Part shown: in pieces, positions 56,968 to 64,000 of the stretch
How positions within the stretch are numbered: position 1 is the first letter of the stretch
Layout: every line of letters starts with the position of its first letter
Origin: Caulobacter zeae
GTDB taxonomy: Bacteria > Pseudomonadota > Alphaproteobacteria > Caulobacterales > Caulobacteraceae
Length of the DNA stretch: 64,000 bases
Direction: 5' to 3'
Assembly (NCBI RefSeq): GCF_002858925.1
Contig: NZ_PJRS01000033.1
Location: forward strand, 27,920-91,919
Notes under the pieces: model-generated
Database searches by the model: none
What the model saw: the letters and a program-made list of their open reading frames with translations, nothing else
Told to the model about the DNA's origin: nothing
Made by a program: the position numbers and the translations under genes

Positions 56968-57813
56968 CTAGTTGTTGCCGGTCTTGACGTCGGCCGAGCC
57001 GGCGCCATTGGCCGAACCCGAAACGCCGCTGCGCGAGGCCGAGCCCGACAGGCCCAGCGAGCCGGACTGACCGGCGCCGCCCTTGCTGGTGGAGGCGCTG
57101 GACGAACCCGAGCCATTGGCCGAGCCGGAGGCGCCGTCGCGGCTGACCGAACCGCCTCCGGTCAGGGCGACGTCGCCGGTCGCATTGGCCGACGCGGCCG
57201 CGTCCCGGGCGGAGCCGGCGGCGTTGCGGGCGACGCCCGTGGTGCGGGTGGCCGCGCCCGCAGCCCGGTCACGCGCCGAGCCGGCGGCACCTTGGGCGTT
57301 CGAAGCGGCGCCCGAAGCGGTCGAGGTCAGGCCGCTGGTGTCGGGCGCGGAGAGCGAGCCGCCGCCCGAACCCGAGCCGGTCAGCGCGCCGGTCAGCTGG
57401 CCGGCGCCCGCCGAGGCCGAGCCCGAGCCGGAACCTTCGGCCGAGCCATCGGCCTTGGCGCTCGAAGCGGTGTTGCGAGCCGTCGAGGCCGCGCCCTCGG
57501 TGGCGCCGCGCGTGCGGCTGGCGGCGTCACGGGCCTTGCCGCGCACGGTCGAGGTCGTCTCACCGGCCCGGTCGCGGATACGGCTGGCGCCTCCACGGAC
57601 GCTGGACCCCAGGCCGCTCGTGTCGGGCGCGCTCAGGCCGCCGCCCAGACCGCCGTCGCCGCCGAGCTGGCCGCCAAGGCCGCCCATACCGCCGGTGAGG
57701 CCGCCGGTCAGGCCGCCGCCGCCCGAACCGCCCAGCAACTGAGCCTGGGCCATCGGGGCGGCCAGCAGGACAACGGCCGAAGCGGCGGTGACGAGGAACG
57801 AGATCTTGCGCAT
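56968..57813 (-). CDS. Secreted low-complexity Gly/Ser/Ala-rich protein
   Basis: A 281-residue exported protein with signal peptide MRKISFLVTAASAVVLLAAP (cleavage after AQAQ). The rest is low complexity: a Gly-rich block (about 26-65), Ala/Arg/Ser repeats with RDRAGETTSTV, RDAASRTRGATEGAAS and similar units, and the octapeptide SAPDTSGL twice. The ATG at 57813 follows AAGGAG. No known domain. It may be a surface or periplasmic filler, or an intrinsically disordered structural protein. It converges on the rpoD terminator and is followed upstream by a subtilisin-like protease on the same strand. Confidence 0.75.
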   Translation of the reverse strand: MRKISFLVTAASAVVLLAAPMAQAQLLGGSGGGGLTGGLTGGMGGLGGQLGGDGGLGGGLSAPDTSGLGSSVRGGASRIRDRAGETTSTVRGKARDAASRTRGATEGAASTARNTASSAKADGSAEGSGSGSASAGAGQLTGALTGSGSGGGSLSAPDTSGLTSTASGAASNAQGAAGSARDRAAGAATRTTGVARNAAGSARDAAASANATGDVALTGGGSVSRDGASGSANGSGSSSASTSKGGAGQSGSLGLSGSASRSGVSGSANGAGSADVKTGNN

Positions 57814-57913
57814 GGGACGTCTCCTTGAGGTCATTTCGTGGGGCGTCTTTTTCGCCTCCTGACCCGTCCAACGACGCCGCTCGGGGCTTTCTTCCATCGC
57901 CGTCGAAATTTTT

Positions 57914-59182
57914 TCAGCGACCCGCCTCGACCTCGCCCGCGCCGAACGTCCTGTCAGGTCCCGGCGCGCCCAGATCCTTGGCCTGACGCCCCAGCGCCGC
58001 CACCGCCGCCCTGGCCTTCGCCGGATCGGGGCTCGAAGTCAGCCGGGCCAGCCGCCCGGCCACCACCGGCGCGGCGAACGAGGTGCCGCGCAAGGTAGCC
58101 TTGCGTCCGCCCGGCGCGGCGGCCCGGACCTCTGTCCCCAAGGCCGCGAACGCCACCTGGCCGTTGGCGCTGGCCTCGGGCAGCGCCCTGCCCCGCTTGT
58201 CGACGCCCGTCACGGCGATCACGCCCGGATAGGAGGCCGGATAGAGCGGCGGGGCGGCCGGGCCGTCGTTGCCGACCGCCGCCACCACCAGCACGCCCTG
58301 GCCGACCAGCGCCTTCACCGCCGCCCGCAGCGCCCCGTTGTCGGGCCCGACGAGGCTGACATTGACCACCGGGACCTTGGCTGCGCTCATCCAGGCGAGC
58401 GCCCCGACGATCGCCGAGGCCGAGCCGCCGGTCGGTCCCACGCCATAGACGTCGGCGGCCAGCAGCCGCGCGCCCGGTCCCGCCGAACCATAGTCCCGCG
58501 CCGCGATCAGCGAGGCCGCCGCGGTGCCGTGCGTCCCGGCCTTCGGCGCGCCCTTGGCGAACCCGCGCTGCTCGATGGCGACGCCGCGAAAATCGGGATG
58601 GCTCGCCTCCACTCCGCCGTCCACAAGCCCGACCCGTGCGCCGGCCGCGCCCCCTGCGGCCGGAGCCATAGCGGCCAGCCCGGCCACGCCCACCAGCCCA
58701 GCGCCGGCATAGATGTGATTGAAATCGTAGTCGCCGGACGGATCCAGCGCCCGCAGCCGGCGAACGGCCTGGCGGGCGTCCATGCCGCGCGGCGGCGTCA
58801 GGGTCACAAGTTCGATGCCAAGCTCGCCCGACCGCTCGCGCCGCGCCTCGACGAAACCGGCGTCCAGGGCGCGCCGCAGCGCCTCTGGACTCGGCGAGAC
58901 GGCCAGCACCTCGCCCCGGACCACGGGACGGCCCTGGTCGTCGGGCTCCAGCACGCGCGGATTGGCGCGCAGCAGGGCCTTCAGCCGGTCCAGCCCCGCC
59001 AGGTCCCGCACGCCCTGAGCGGTGCGCGTGGTCCGGTCCTCGGCGCCGTCGACCACGTCCGAAACCACCGGCAGCCGGCCCGGCAGCGACGGCAGGCCGC
59101 CCGGCAGCAGCTGCGCGTCCGCCGCCGGCGCGAGAGCCACGGCGCAGACCGCGACGACCAGGACGTGGACTTTCTTCCGCAA
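57914..59182 (-). CDS. Exported S8 subtilisin-like serine protease
   Basis: A 422-residue subtilase. The signal peptide covers about 1-23 (ending ADAQ); a prodomain of roughly 130 residues follows. The catalytic triad is visible: Asp in RVGLVDGGVEASHPDF, His in THGTAAASLIA, Ser in LRGTSFAAPVVAGRLA; the oxyanion Asn is in AAVGNDGPAAPP. The TTG start at 59182 follows GGAG and is the best fit, as there is no ATG nearby. It is divergent from the ECF sigma gene, a pairing that suggests shared control. Confidence 0.88.
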   Translation of the reverse strand: MRKKVHVLVVAVCAVALAPAADAQLLPGGLPSLPGRLPVVSDVVDGAEDRTTRTAQGVRDLAGLDRLKALLRANPRVLEPDDQGRPVVRGEVLAVSPSPEALRRALDAGFVEARRERSGELGIELVTLTPPRGMDARQAVRRLRALDPSGDYDFNHIYAGAGLVGVAGLAAMAPAAGGAAGARVGLVDGGVEASHPDFRGVAIEQRGFAKGAPKAGTHGTAAASLIAARDYGSAGPGARLLAADVYGVGPTGGSASAIVGALAWMSAAKVPVVNVSLVGPDNGALRAAVKALVGQGVLVVAAVGNDGPAAPPLYPASYPGVIAVTGVDKRGRALPEASANGQVAFAALGTEVRAAAPGGRKATLRGTSFAAPVVAGRLARLTSSPDPAKARAAVAALGRQAKDLGAPGPDRTFGAGEVEAGR

Positions 59183-59308
59183 CGCGATCTCCGTGGCTTG
59201 CCGCGCGAGAACGATGGCCGGAACCCGCGCGGAGTGGAATAATTATCCGGTTCATGGATTAAACGCCGGAAGCGGCGCGTTTCTTCCCTTAGGCGACGTA
59301 GGCGGACC

Positions 59309-59809
59309 TTGGATTCTTTTCAGAAGGACATGCTGGACCTCCTGCCGCGGCTTCGCCGCATGGCGCGGGTGCTGGCCCGGGATCCCGCCGACGCCGACGA
59401 CCTGACGCAGCTGACCGTCGAACGCGCCCTGGCCCGTCGCGATCAGTGGCGGGAAGGCACGCGACAAGACAGCTGGATGTTTCGGATCATGCGCAACGCC
59501 TGGATCGACGAGAGCAGAAGCAGGGCCCGCCACGGCCGTGTCCTGGCCCCGCCCGAGGCCGGCGTGCACGCCGCCGATCCGGCCGCGCCGTCGCTGGACG
59601 GCCGCCTGGCCCTGAGCGCCGTCGAGGCGGCGCTGGACGCCCTGCCCGAGGATCAGCGGATCGCCGTGGCCCTGGTGCTGATCGAGGGCCTGTCCTACCA
59701 GGAAGCCGCCGACAGTCTCGACATCCCGATGGGAACCCTCACCAGCCGCCTAGCCCGCGGCCGCACGGCTCTGCAGGCCGCGCTGATCGACCAAGGAGCA
59801 AGGCCATGA
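59309..59809 (+). CDS. ECF-family RNA polymerase sigma factor
   Basis: A 166-residue sigma-70 family ECF factor with regions 2 (LLPRLRRMARVLARDPADADDLTQLTVERALARRDQWREG) and 4 (LPEDQRIAVALVLIEGLSYQEAADSLDIPMGTLTSRLARGRTAL). A TTG at 59309 gives MDSFQKDMLDL; an ATG at 59330 is an alternative start. Its stop overlaps the anti-sigma gene by 4 bases. The -35-like GGAAC around 59220 upstream is compatible with autoregulation but not proven. Confidence 0.88.
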   Translation: MDSFQKDMLDLLPRLRRMARVLARDPADADDLTQLTVERALARRDQWREGTRQDSWMFRIMRNAWIDESRSRARHGRVLAPPEAGVHAADPAAPSLDGRLALSAVEAALDALPEDQRIAVALVLIEGLSYQEAADSLDIPMGTLTSRLARGRTALQAALIDQGARP

Positions 59810-60588
59810 CCGTGAGCGACGAAGAGGTCTTCGCCTATGTGGACGGCGAGCTCCCGCCCGAGACCATGGCCAGGATCACCGCGGCCATGACCAAGGACCC
59901 GGCCCTGGCCGCCCGGATCCAGGCCCAACGCGACCTGCGGCGTCTGCTGTCGGGCGCCCATGCCGGCGTGTTGCGCGAACCGGTCCCGCCCGGCCTGAAG
60001 GCCACGGTCACCGCCGGGAGCAAGCCGGCCGAGGTGATCGCCTTCCCGCAGCCCAAGCCCAAGGAAAAGCTCAAGGACAAGGCCAAGGCCAAGGCCAAGG
60101 CCCAGAAGCCCGCGGCGCCGGTCGCCGGCCGCCCGACCTTCCGCAAGCCGCCGGCCTGGGCCGCCATGGCCGCCTGCCTGGTGGCCGGCCTGGCGATCGG
60201 ACGCCTGGCCCTGCCCTCGCCGCCGACCGCCGACGGTCGCGCCGCCGAGTTGCCGATGGCCGTCGGGCCGCTGGCCCGGGCGCTGGAGGATGGCGCGGCT
60301 GCGCAAGGCCAGGGCCCGGTGCGGATCGGCGTGACCTTCAAGAGCCAGACCGGCCGCTGGTGCCGCACCTTCCAGGGCCAGGACCAGGCGGGCGTGGCCT
60401 GCCGCGCCGACGGCGCCTGGCGGGTGCTGGCCTCCGCGCCCGCGACGGCTCCGGCCGCCGGCGGCGAGTACCGCCAGGCCGCCTCGGAGACGCCGACGGC
60501 GGTGATGGCCGTGGTCGACGGCATGATCTCGGGCGCGCCGCTGGACGCGGCCGGCGAGGCCCAGGCCCTGAAGAGCAACTGGCGCTGA
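59806..60588 (+). CDS. Membrane anti-sigma factor
   Basis: A 260-residue protein starting MTVSDEEVFAYVDGELPPETMARITAAM, the typical N-terminal anti-sigma domain, without the zinc HxxxCxxC motif. A Lys-rich linker (KEKLKDKAKAKAKAQK) precedes one membrane segment (AAMAACLVAGLAIGRLAL, about 117-134) and a periplasmic domain with two Cys (WCRTFQGQDQAGVACR). The ATG overlaps the sigma stop. It should hold the ECF factor at the membrane until a periplasmic signal releases it; the divergent subtilase is a possible target. Confidence 0.85.
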   Translation: MTVSDEEVFAYVDGELPPETMARITAAMTKDPALAARIQAQRDLRRLLSGAHAGVLREPVPPGLKATVTAGSKPAEVIAFPQPKPKEKLKDKAKAKAKAQKPAAPVAGRPTFRKPPAWAAMAACLVAGLAIGRLALPSPPTADGRAAELPMAVGPLARALEDGAAAQGQGPVRIGVTFKSQTGRWCRTFQGQDQAGVACRADGAWRVLASAPATAPAAGGEYRQAASETPTAVMAVVDGMISGAPLDAAGEAQALKSNWR

Positions 60589-60600
60589 GTGGATCGGGAG

Positions 60601-60661
60601 GCGGATAGGGTCGCCGCCTCCTGGAAAGACTAGGGGAAAATCCAGGAGGCGGCGTATCCGC
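60601..60661. terminator. Long imperfect hairpin between converging genes
   Basis: CGCCGCCTCCTGGA at 60612-60625 pairs with TCCAGGAGGCGGCG at 60641-60654, and GCGGATA at 60601-60607 pairs with TATCCGC at 60655-60661, leaving a 4-base bulge and a 15-base loop. It lies between the anti-sigma gene and the converging small flagellar-like gene. There is no T run, so it may act as a stability element or a Rho-assisted terminator. Confidence 0.55.
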
Positions 60662-60713
60662 GCCCTTCGCAGGGGGGGACGCGAGGCGGGCGCGGATAAT
60701 GACCGGAGGACTG

Positions 60714-60935
60714 CTAGGCCAGAAGGTCGAGCAGGACGCCGGTCATGGCGTCGGCGGTGCGAAGCACCGCGGCGTTGGCGGAGAAGTCGGTTCGCGCCGA
60801 GACCTGCTCGACGCGCTCGGCGGCGAGATCCGTCTTGGCCGAGAGGCCCGCATCGCTCCCCACGCGCTGAGCGCTGGCGGCCAAGCGGCTGGTCGCGGCG
60901 CCCATGCCCGCGGCGGAGATCGAGAAGGCCTGCAT
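60714..60935 (-). CDS. Miniature flagellar rod/hook-like protein
   Basis: A 73-residue protein whose N-terminus (MQAFSISAAGMGAATSRLAA) and C-terminus (NAAVLRTADAMTGVLLDLLA) match the paired terminal coiled-coil helices of FlgC/FlgE/FlgG-type rod and hook proteins, with the central domain absent. In the full-length proteins these ends polymerise the axial rod. Here the protein is isolated, far from other flagellar genes. It could be an interfering or adaptor protein, or a gene remnant. A weak CtrA-like match (TTAA-N7-TTCA, 60978-60992) lies upstream. Confidence 0.75.
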   Translation of the reverse strand: MQAFSISAAGMGAATSRLAASAQRVGSDAGLSAKTDLAAERVEQVSARTDFSANAAVLRTADAMTGVLLDLLA

Positions 60936-61177
60936 GAACCGTTTCCCCTGTCTTATCGCGAAGCTGACGGGGTTCGGTTAAGCGGATCTTCATAAATAGG
61001 GTGAATTTTCATCGACCTTACCCAATTATGTAGAGAATTTTTCTCATTAAGGTTACCAGCGCGAACGCTCTGATCGCCTACATTACAAAACGTTCAGGTA
61101 GAGCTTGCTCGACAAGCCGCCAGCCCCTCTGCAAGGTCGCCGGCTCCGCGGATCCGCCGCGTCTGGAACCTGTCCGA
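60936..61177. promoter_or_regulatory. A/T-rich divergent promoter region
   Basis: This 242-base gap separates the divergent mini-flagellar and second M28 peptidase genes. Bases 60985-61090 are strongly A/T-rich (ATAAATAGGGTGAATTTTC and GAGAATTTTTCTCATTAAGG), unlike the surroundings. Promoters in both directions are likely; no precise box is certain. GAGAATTTTTCTC at 61031-61043 is a small palindrome. Confidence 0.5.
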
Positions 61178-62836
61178 ATGCCCTTCTCGCGCCGCGCCGC
61201 CTGCCTGAGCGCCGCCCTCCTGCTGGTCGCCCATCCCGCCCTCGCCGCGCCCAAGGACGCCTTCGTTCCCTCGGCCGAGGCCATCCGCGCCCACATGACC
61301 TTCCTGGCCGACGACCTGATGGAAGGCCGCGAGGCCGGCACGCGCGGCTACGACCTGGCCGCCAACTACGTGGCCGCGCAGTTCGCCCTCCTGGGCCTGA
61401 AGCCGGCCGGCGACGCCGGCTCCTACCTGCAGACCGTGCCGCTGGTCGCCTATCGCCCGGCGAGCGACGGCGAGATCAAGATCAGCGAAGGCGGCGGGAC
61501 CTCGGCCTCGCTGGTCTTCGGCGACGACTTCCTGCCCAGTCCGCAGGCCGACAAAGCCGAACTGGCCCTGAACGCGCCGCTGGTGTTCGTCGGCTTCGGC
61601 GTCAACGCGCCCGAGCGCGGCCGCGACGACTTCGCGGGCCTGGACGTGGCGGGCAAGATCGTCGTGGTGCTGTCGGGGGCCCCCAAGGGCTTCCAGACCG
61701 AAGAGCGGGCCCATTACGGCTCGGTGGGCGTCAAGCGGGCCGAGGCGGCCCGTCGCGGCGCGATCGGCGTGCTGACCCTGGGCACGCCCACGGGAGAAAA
61801 GCGCCGTCCGTTCGCGCGCGGCGTGGCCGGCAGCCGCGACTGGCGCATGACCTGGAGCACCCCGGAAGGCGCGCCCTTTGTCCGCGGCGGTTCGGCGCCC
61901 AGCCTGGCCTCGATCAGCGTCAAGGGCGGGTACAAGCTGTTCGGCTCGGCCACCGCGCGTCTGGAGGCCGCCTATACGGCCGCCGACACCCAGGAAGGCA
62001 AGGTCGAGGGCTTCGCCCTGCCGACGACCGCCAACGTCGCCCTCAAGAGCGAGATCCAGCAGCGCCGCAGCAGCAATGTCGCCGGCCTGATCGAGGGCTC
62101 GGACCCGACGCTGAAGGCGCAGACCATCGTGCTCAGCGCCCACCTCGACCACGAGGGGATCAAGGAAAACCCCAAGCCCGGCGAGGACGCGGTCTATAAC
62201 GGCGCCCTCGACAACGCGAGCGGCGTCGCCACCCTGCTGGAGGTCGGTCGCGGCTTCACGCAAGGCAAGGACCGGCCCAAGCGCTCGATCCTGCTGCTGG
62301 CCGTCACCGCCGAGGAAAAGGGCCTGATCGGCTCGGAATATTTCGCGCACAATCCGACCGTACCGAAGGCCGAGCTGGCCGCCGACGTCAATCTGGACAT
62401 GCCGGTGCTGCTGTACCCGTTCACCGACGTGGTGGCCTTCGGGGCCAACCGTTCGAGCATCGGCCCGATCGTCGCCAAGGCCGCCGGCCGCGTCGACATC
62501 GCCCTGTCGCCCGACCCGATGCCGGAAGAAGGCCTGTTCACCCGCAGCGACCACTACCGCTTCGTCCAGCAGGGCGTGCCGTCGGTGTTCCTGATGACCG
62601 GCTTCAAGAACGGCGGCGAGAAGGCCTTCAAGGACTTCCTGGCCACGCACTATCACAAGCCCAACGACGACCTGAAGCAGCCGATCGACTACCAGGCGGC
62701 CGCCAAGTTCGCCCTGGTCAACTACGAGATCGCCCACGACCTGGCCGACGCCGCCGAGCGCCCGACCTGGAACCCGGGCGACTTCTTCGGCTCGACCTTC
62801 GCGCCCAAGGGGCATCCGTCCTCGGCCGCGCGCTGA
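61178..62836 (+). CDS. Secreted M28-family peptidase
   Basis: A 552-residue exported zinc aminopeptidase-like enzyme, distinct from the one at 1725. The signal peptide is about 1-23 (ending ALAA). A protease-associated-type insert lies at about 100-290. The M28 core follows: LSAHLDHEG for the first His/Asp, GALDNASGVA for the bridging Asp, TAEEKGLIGSEYF for the catalytic and metal Glu, NLDMP for another metal Asp, and a late His in ATHYHKPNDD. The start follows a divergent A/T-rich promoter region. Substrate unknown. Confidence 0.9.
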   Translation: MPFSRRAACLSAALLLVAHPALAAPKDAFVPSAEAIRAHMTFLADDLMEGREAGTRGYDLAANYVAAQFALLGLKPAGDAGSYLQTVPLVAYRPASDGEIKISEGGGTSASLVFGDDFLPSPQADKAELALNAPLVFVGFGVNAPERGRDDFAGLDVAGKIVVVLSGAPKGFQTEERAHYGSVGVKRAEAARRGAIGVLTLGTPTGEKRRPFARGVAGSRDWRMTWSTPEGAPFVRGGSAPSLASISVKGGYKLFGSATARLEAAYTAADTQEGKVEGFALPTTANVALKSEIQQRRSSNVAGLIEGSDPTLKAQTIVLSAHLDHEGIKENPKPGEDAVYNGALDNASGVATLLEVGRGFTQGKDRPKRSILLLAVTAEEKGLIGSEYFAHNPTVPKAELAADVNLDMPVLLYPFTDVVAFGANRSSIGPIVAKAAGRVDIALSPDPMPEEGLFTRSDHYRFVQQGVPSVFLMTGFKNGGEKAFKDFLATHYHKPNDDLKQPIDYQAAAKFALVNYEIAHDLADAAERPTWNPGDFFGSTFAPKGHPSSAAR

Positions 62837-62877
62837 GCGACCCATTGACCGAGGAGGCGGAGGGACCGATTTTGTCC

Positions 62878-62931
62878 CTGAGCCTGTCCGCTTCTGATGG
62901 ATTCCATCAGAAGCGGATAAAACAGGCTCAG
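62878..62931. repeat. Two-tier palindromic element after the M28 peptidase
   Basis: CCGCTTCTGATGG at 62888-62900 and its complement at 62904-62916 form a 13-bp stem with an ATT loop. Outside it, CTGAGCCTGT at 62878-62887 pairs with ACAGGCTCAG at 62922-62931. A GATTC (GANTC) spans the loop. The element follows the peptidase by 41 bases and may be a terminator or mobile palindrome. It is not a copy of families 1 or 2, although it shares the short CAGGCTCAG core with family 1. Confidence 0.75.
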
Positions 62932-62942
62932 TTTCATACACT

Positions 62943-62991
62943 TGAGCGTGGCGAGCGCCGAAACCGCTTACACTTTCAGCTGCCACGCTCA
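62943..62991 (+). promoter_or_regulatory. Inverted repeat reaching the DUF998 start codon
   Basis: TGAGCGTGGC at 62943-62952 and GCCACGCTCA at 62982-62991 are exact inverted copies with a 29-base spacer. The right arm ends on the A of the ATG at 62991. It could be an operator or a translational hairpin hiding the start. No GGAGG-like site is visible in the loop. Confidence 0.4.
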
Positions 62992-63644
62992 TGTCTTTAT
63001 CGAGAGGGAATCTGGTGGCCAGCGTGGGCGCGCTCCTGAGGCTCGGCGTGATCACGCCGCTGGTGATGGTGGCCGACGTGTGGCTGGCCCAGAGGCTGTT
63101 CCCCGGCTTCGACCCCGGCGCCCAGTTCATCAGCGAGCTGGGCGGCCCGGCGGCCCCGACCCCCGAGATCTTCAACCTGGGCATGATGCTGGCCGGCGTC
63201 GCGGGCCTGTTCGCCGGCGCGGGCTTCGCCCATGCCCTGGAAAAGGCCGGCGGTCGCCGCCAGGTCTCTGCCTTCGCCGGCCTGTGGGTGGCGATGACGG
63301 GCCTGGGCGCCTTCTTCGCCGGCGTCTTCCATTGGCCCGACCCGATGCACCGGGCCTGCGGCGTGGGCCTGGCCATCCAGTTCGCGCCGCTGTTCACCGC
63401 CTGGGCCCTTTGGGGCAAGCCGGGCTACCGGCGGCTGGCGCACTTCTCGCTGGGCTGGTTCTTCGGCCTCCTCCTGGTGCTGGCCCTGCTGACGGGCGTG
63501 TGGAACGTGCGCACGGGCAATGACGTCGGCTTCTGGCAGCGCGGCCATGCGTTCCTGGGCCTCCTGTGGCTGGGCATCGCCGCCTGGAGCCTGGAGCGCG
63601 GCTGGCGGGCCAGGCCGGTGGAGCTGGAGCCGGCGGCGGCTTAG
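62991..63644 (+). CDS. DUF998 family membrane protein
   Basis: A 217-residue protein with six predicted hydrophobic helices and the DUF998 layout: MVADVWLAQRLFPGFDPGAQFISELGGPAAPTPEIFNLGMMLAGVAGLFAG near the start, and FHWPDPMHRACGVGLAIQFAPLFTAW. DUF998 proteins are putative integral membrane proteins with no settled function. The ATG at 62991 overlaps the inverted repeat noted above. It is monocistronic and followed by a family 2 repeat. Confidence 0.83.
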   Translation: MSLSRGNLVASVGALLRLGVITPLVMVADVWLAQRLFPGFDPGAQFISELGGPAAPTPEIFNLGMMLAGVAGLFAGAGFAHALEKAGGRRQVSAFAGLWVAMTGLGAFFAGVFHWPDPMHRACGVGLAIQFAPLFTAWALWGKPGYRRLAHFSLGWFFGLLLVLALLTGVWNVRTGNDVGFWQRGHAFLGLLWLGIAAWSLERGWRARPVELEPAAA

Positions 63645-63649
63645 GGAAC

Positions 63650-63775
63650 CTCCCCCTGTGGGGGAAGCGATCGCGTGAGCGATCGGTGGGGGGGATGACT
63701 TTCCGGCGCAGCGGCAGCTGAGAACGGCCCCCCTCCGTCCGCTTCGCGGACACCTCCCCCAGAGGGGGAGGGTCT
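63650..63775. repeat. Dispersed C/G-block repeat, family 2, copy 4
   Basis: CCTCCCCCTGTGGGGGAAG, a CGATCGCGTGAGCGATCG hairpin, GGTGGGGGGG, a spacer, then CCCCCCTCCGTCCGCTTCGC and CACCTCCCCCAGAGGGGGAGG. The halves are inverted, as in copies 1 and 3, and the spacer GAGAACGGCCCCC recalls copy 1. Confidence 0.8.
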
Positions 63776-63868
63776 TGGGGCGCGGCTTTGCGGCCTCGCG
63801 CCTTGGCTGCGAGTTGATCGAAGGGGTGCGGGGCGCCCGGGCGACGCCCGGAAGCTGTTTTCAGCAAG

Positions 63869-64000
63869 TTACCGTTTCGACGAAGCCGGGCGCTCCGCGC
63901 CGCCGTTTTCCATCAGCCTCCGGCCGGCGGCGCTGTTGACGCCTTGCCGGAGCGCGCCCGCCGGTTTCCCGGAAGGCGCGCCGCGGGGCGGGGATGTCCT
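63869..64000 (-). CDS. Possible C-terminal end of a gene running off the window
   Basis: A 43-codon frame is open from the window edge to TAA at 63869, reading into LRQGVNSAAGRRLMENGGAE near its end. Third positions are GC-rich, as in real genes here, but the opposite strand is also open, so it may be a shadow. No family can be assigned. Confidence 0.3.
   Translation of the reverse strand, partial: RTSPPRGAPSGKPAGALRQGVNSAAGRRLMENGGAERPASSKR

Noticed and set aside
60978..60992. CtrA site upstream of the mini-flagellar gene
   Set aside because: TTAA-N7-TTCA has a mismatch in the second half-site and lacks supporting context; kept only as a note, not as a feature.
63780..64000. Structured RNA such as RNase P RNA at the window end
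   Set aside because: The sequence is GC-rich with small hairpins, but I could not find the conserved RNase P or tmRNA core sequences.

Overview
The window is high-GC alphaproteobacterial chromosome and points to Caulobacteraceae, most likely Caulobacter or a close relative. Three things support this: ftsQ-ftsA behind a CtrA-like box, a 652-residue RpoD, and the complete bacterial ceramide and sphingolipid gene set known from Caulobacter crescentus. I see no rRNA, tRNA, CRISPR array, intact insertion sequence or prophage. Most operons are packed with 4-base ATGA or GTGA overlaps.

Layout. 1-1.2 kb: start of ftsA (cut by the window edge) and ftsQ, on the minus strand. 1.7-7.8 kb: two secreted hydrolases, a TetR regulator, a lactone-oxidase-type flavoenzyme and a D-amino-acid lyase. 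7.86-24.5 kb: the sphingolipid island. It reads lptC-like, glycerophosphotransferase-like protein, flippase, acyl-ACP synthetase, cerR, acp, spt; then on the minus strand a CDP-alcohol phosphotransferase, a lipid kinase and a nucleotidyltransferase (cpgA-C-like); then a metallophosphoesterase, a DUF2141 protein, a HIT protein, lptF-like, lptG-like, bcerS and an NTP transferase. 24.5-28 kb: small proteins and a nitric-oxide detoxification locus (hmp, a truncated haemoglobin fused to DUF1971, and an nsrR-type regulator). 28-36.6 kb: a phosphodiester glycosidase lipoprotein, a nucleotidyltransferase, and an apparent operon of multicopper oxidase, tyrosinase, an unknown protein and a DJ-1-like protein. 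36.6-47.3 kb: a ParDE-type pair, uvrC, accessory genes (a CrtC/AttH-like protein, an HWE kinase, a transporter, an SDR, a PhyH-like oxygenase) and pgsA. 47.4-50.8 kb: an esterase-like protein lacking its nucleophile, two small proteins (one behind a Fur-like palindrome), cold-shock protein and a patatin lipoprotein. 50.9-56.9 kb: carB and rpoD. 57-64 kb: a low-complexity secreted protein, a subtilisin-like protease divergent from an ECF sigma/anti-sigma pair, a miniature flagellar-rod-like protein, a second M28 peptidase and a DUF998 membrane protein.

How the genes fit together. The sphingolipid island contains enzymes for ceramide synthesis (spt, acp, acyl-ACP synthetase, bcerS, cerR) and for an anionic head group (the cpg-like trio). 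It also contains LptC-, LptF- and LptG-type proteins, which normally carry lipopolysaccharide from the inner membrane toward the outer membrane. They sit here without lptA, lptB, lptD, surA or rpoN. The most interesting hypothesis in the window is that they form a dedicated exporter for sphingolipid. Two dispersed palindromic repeat families punctuate gene ends.
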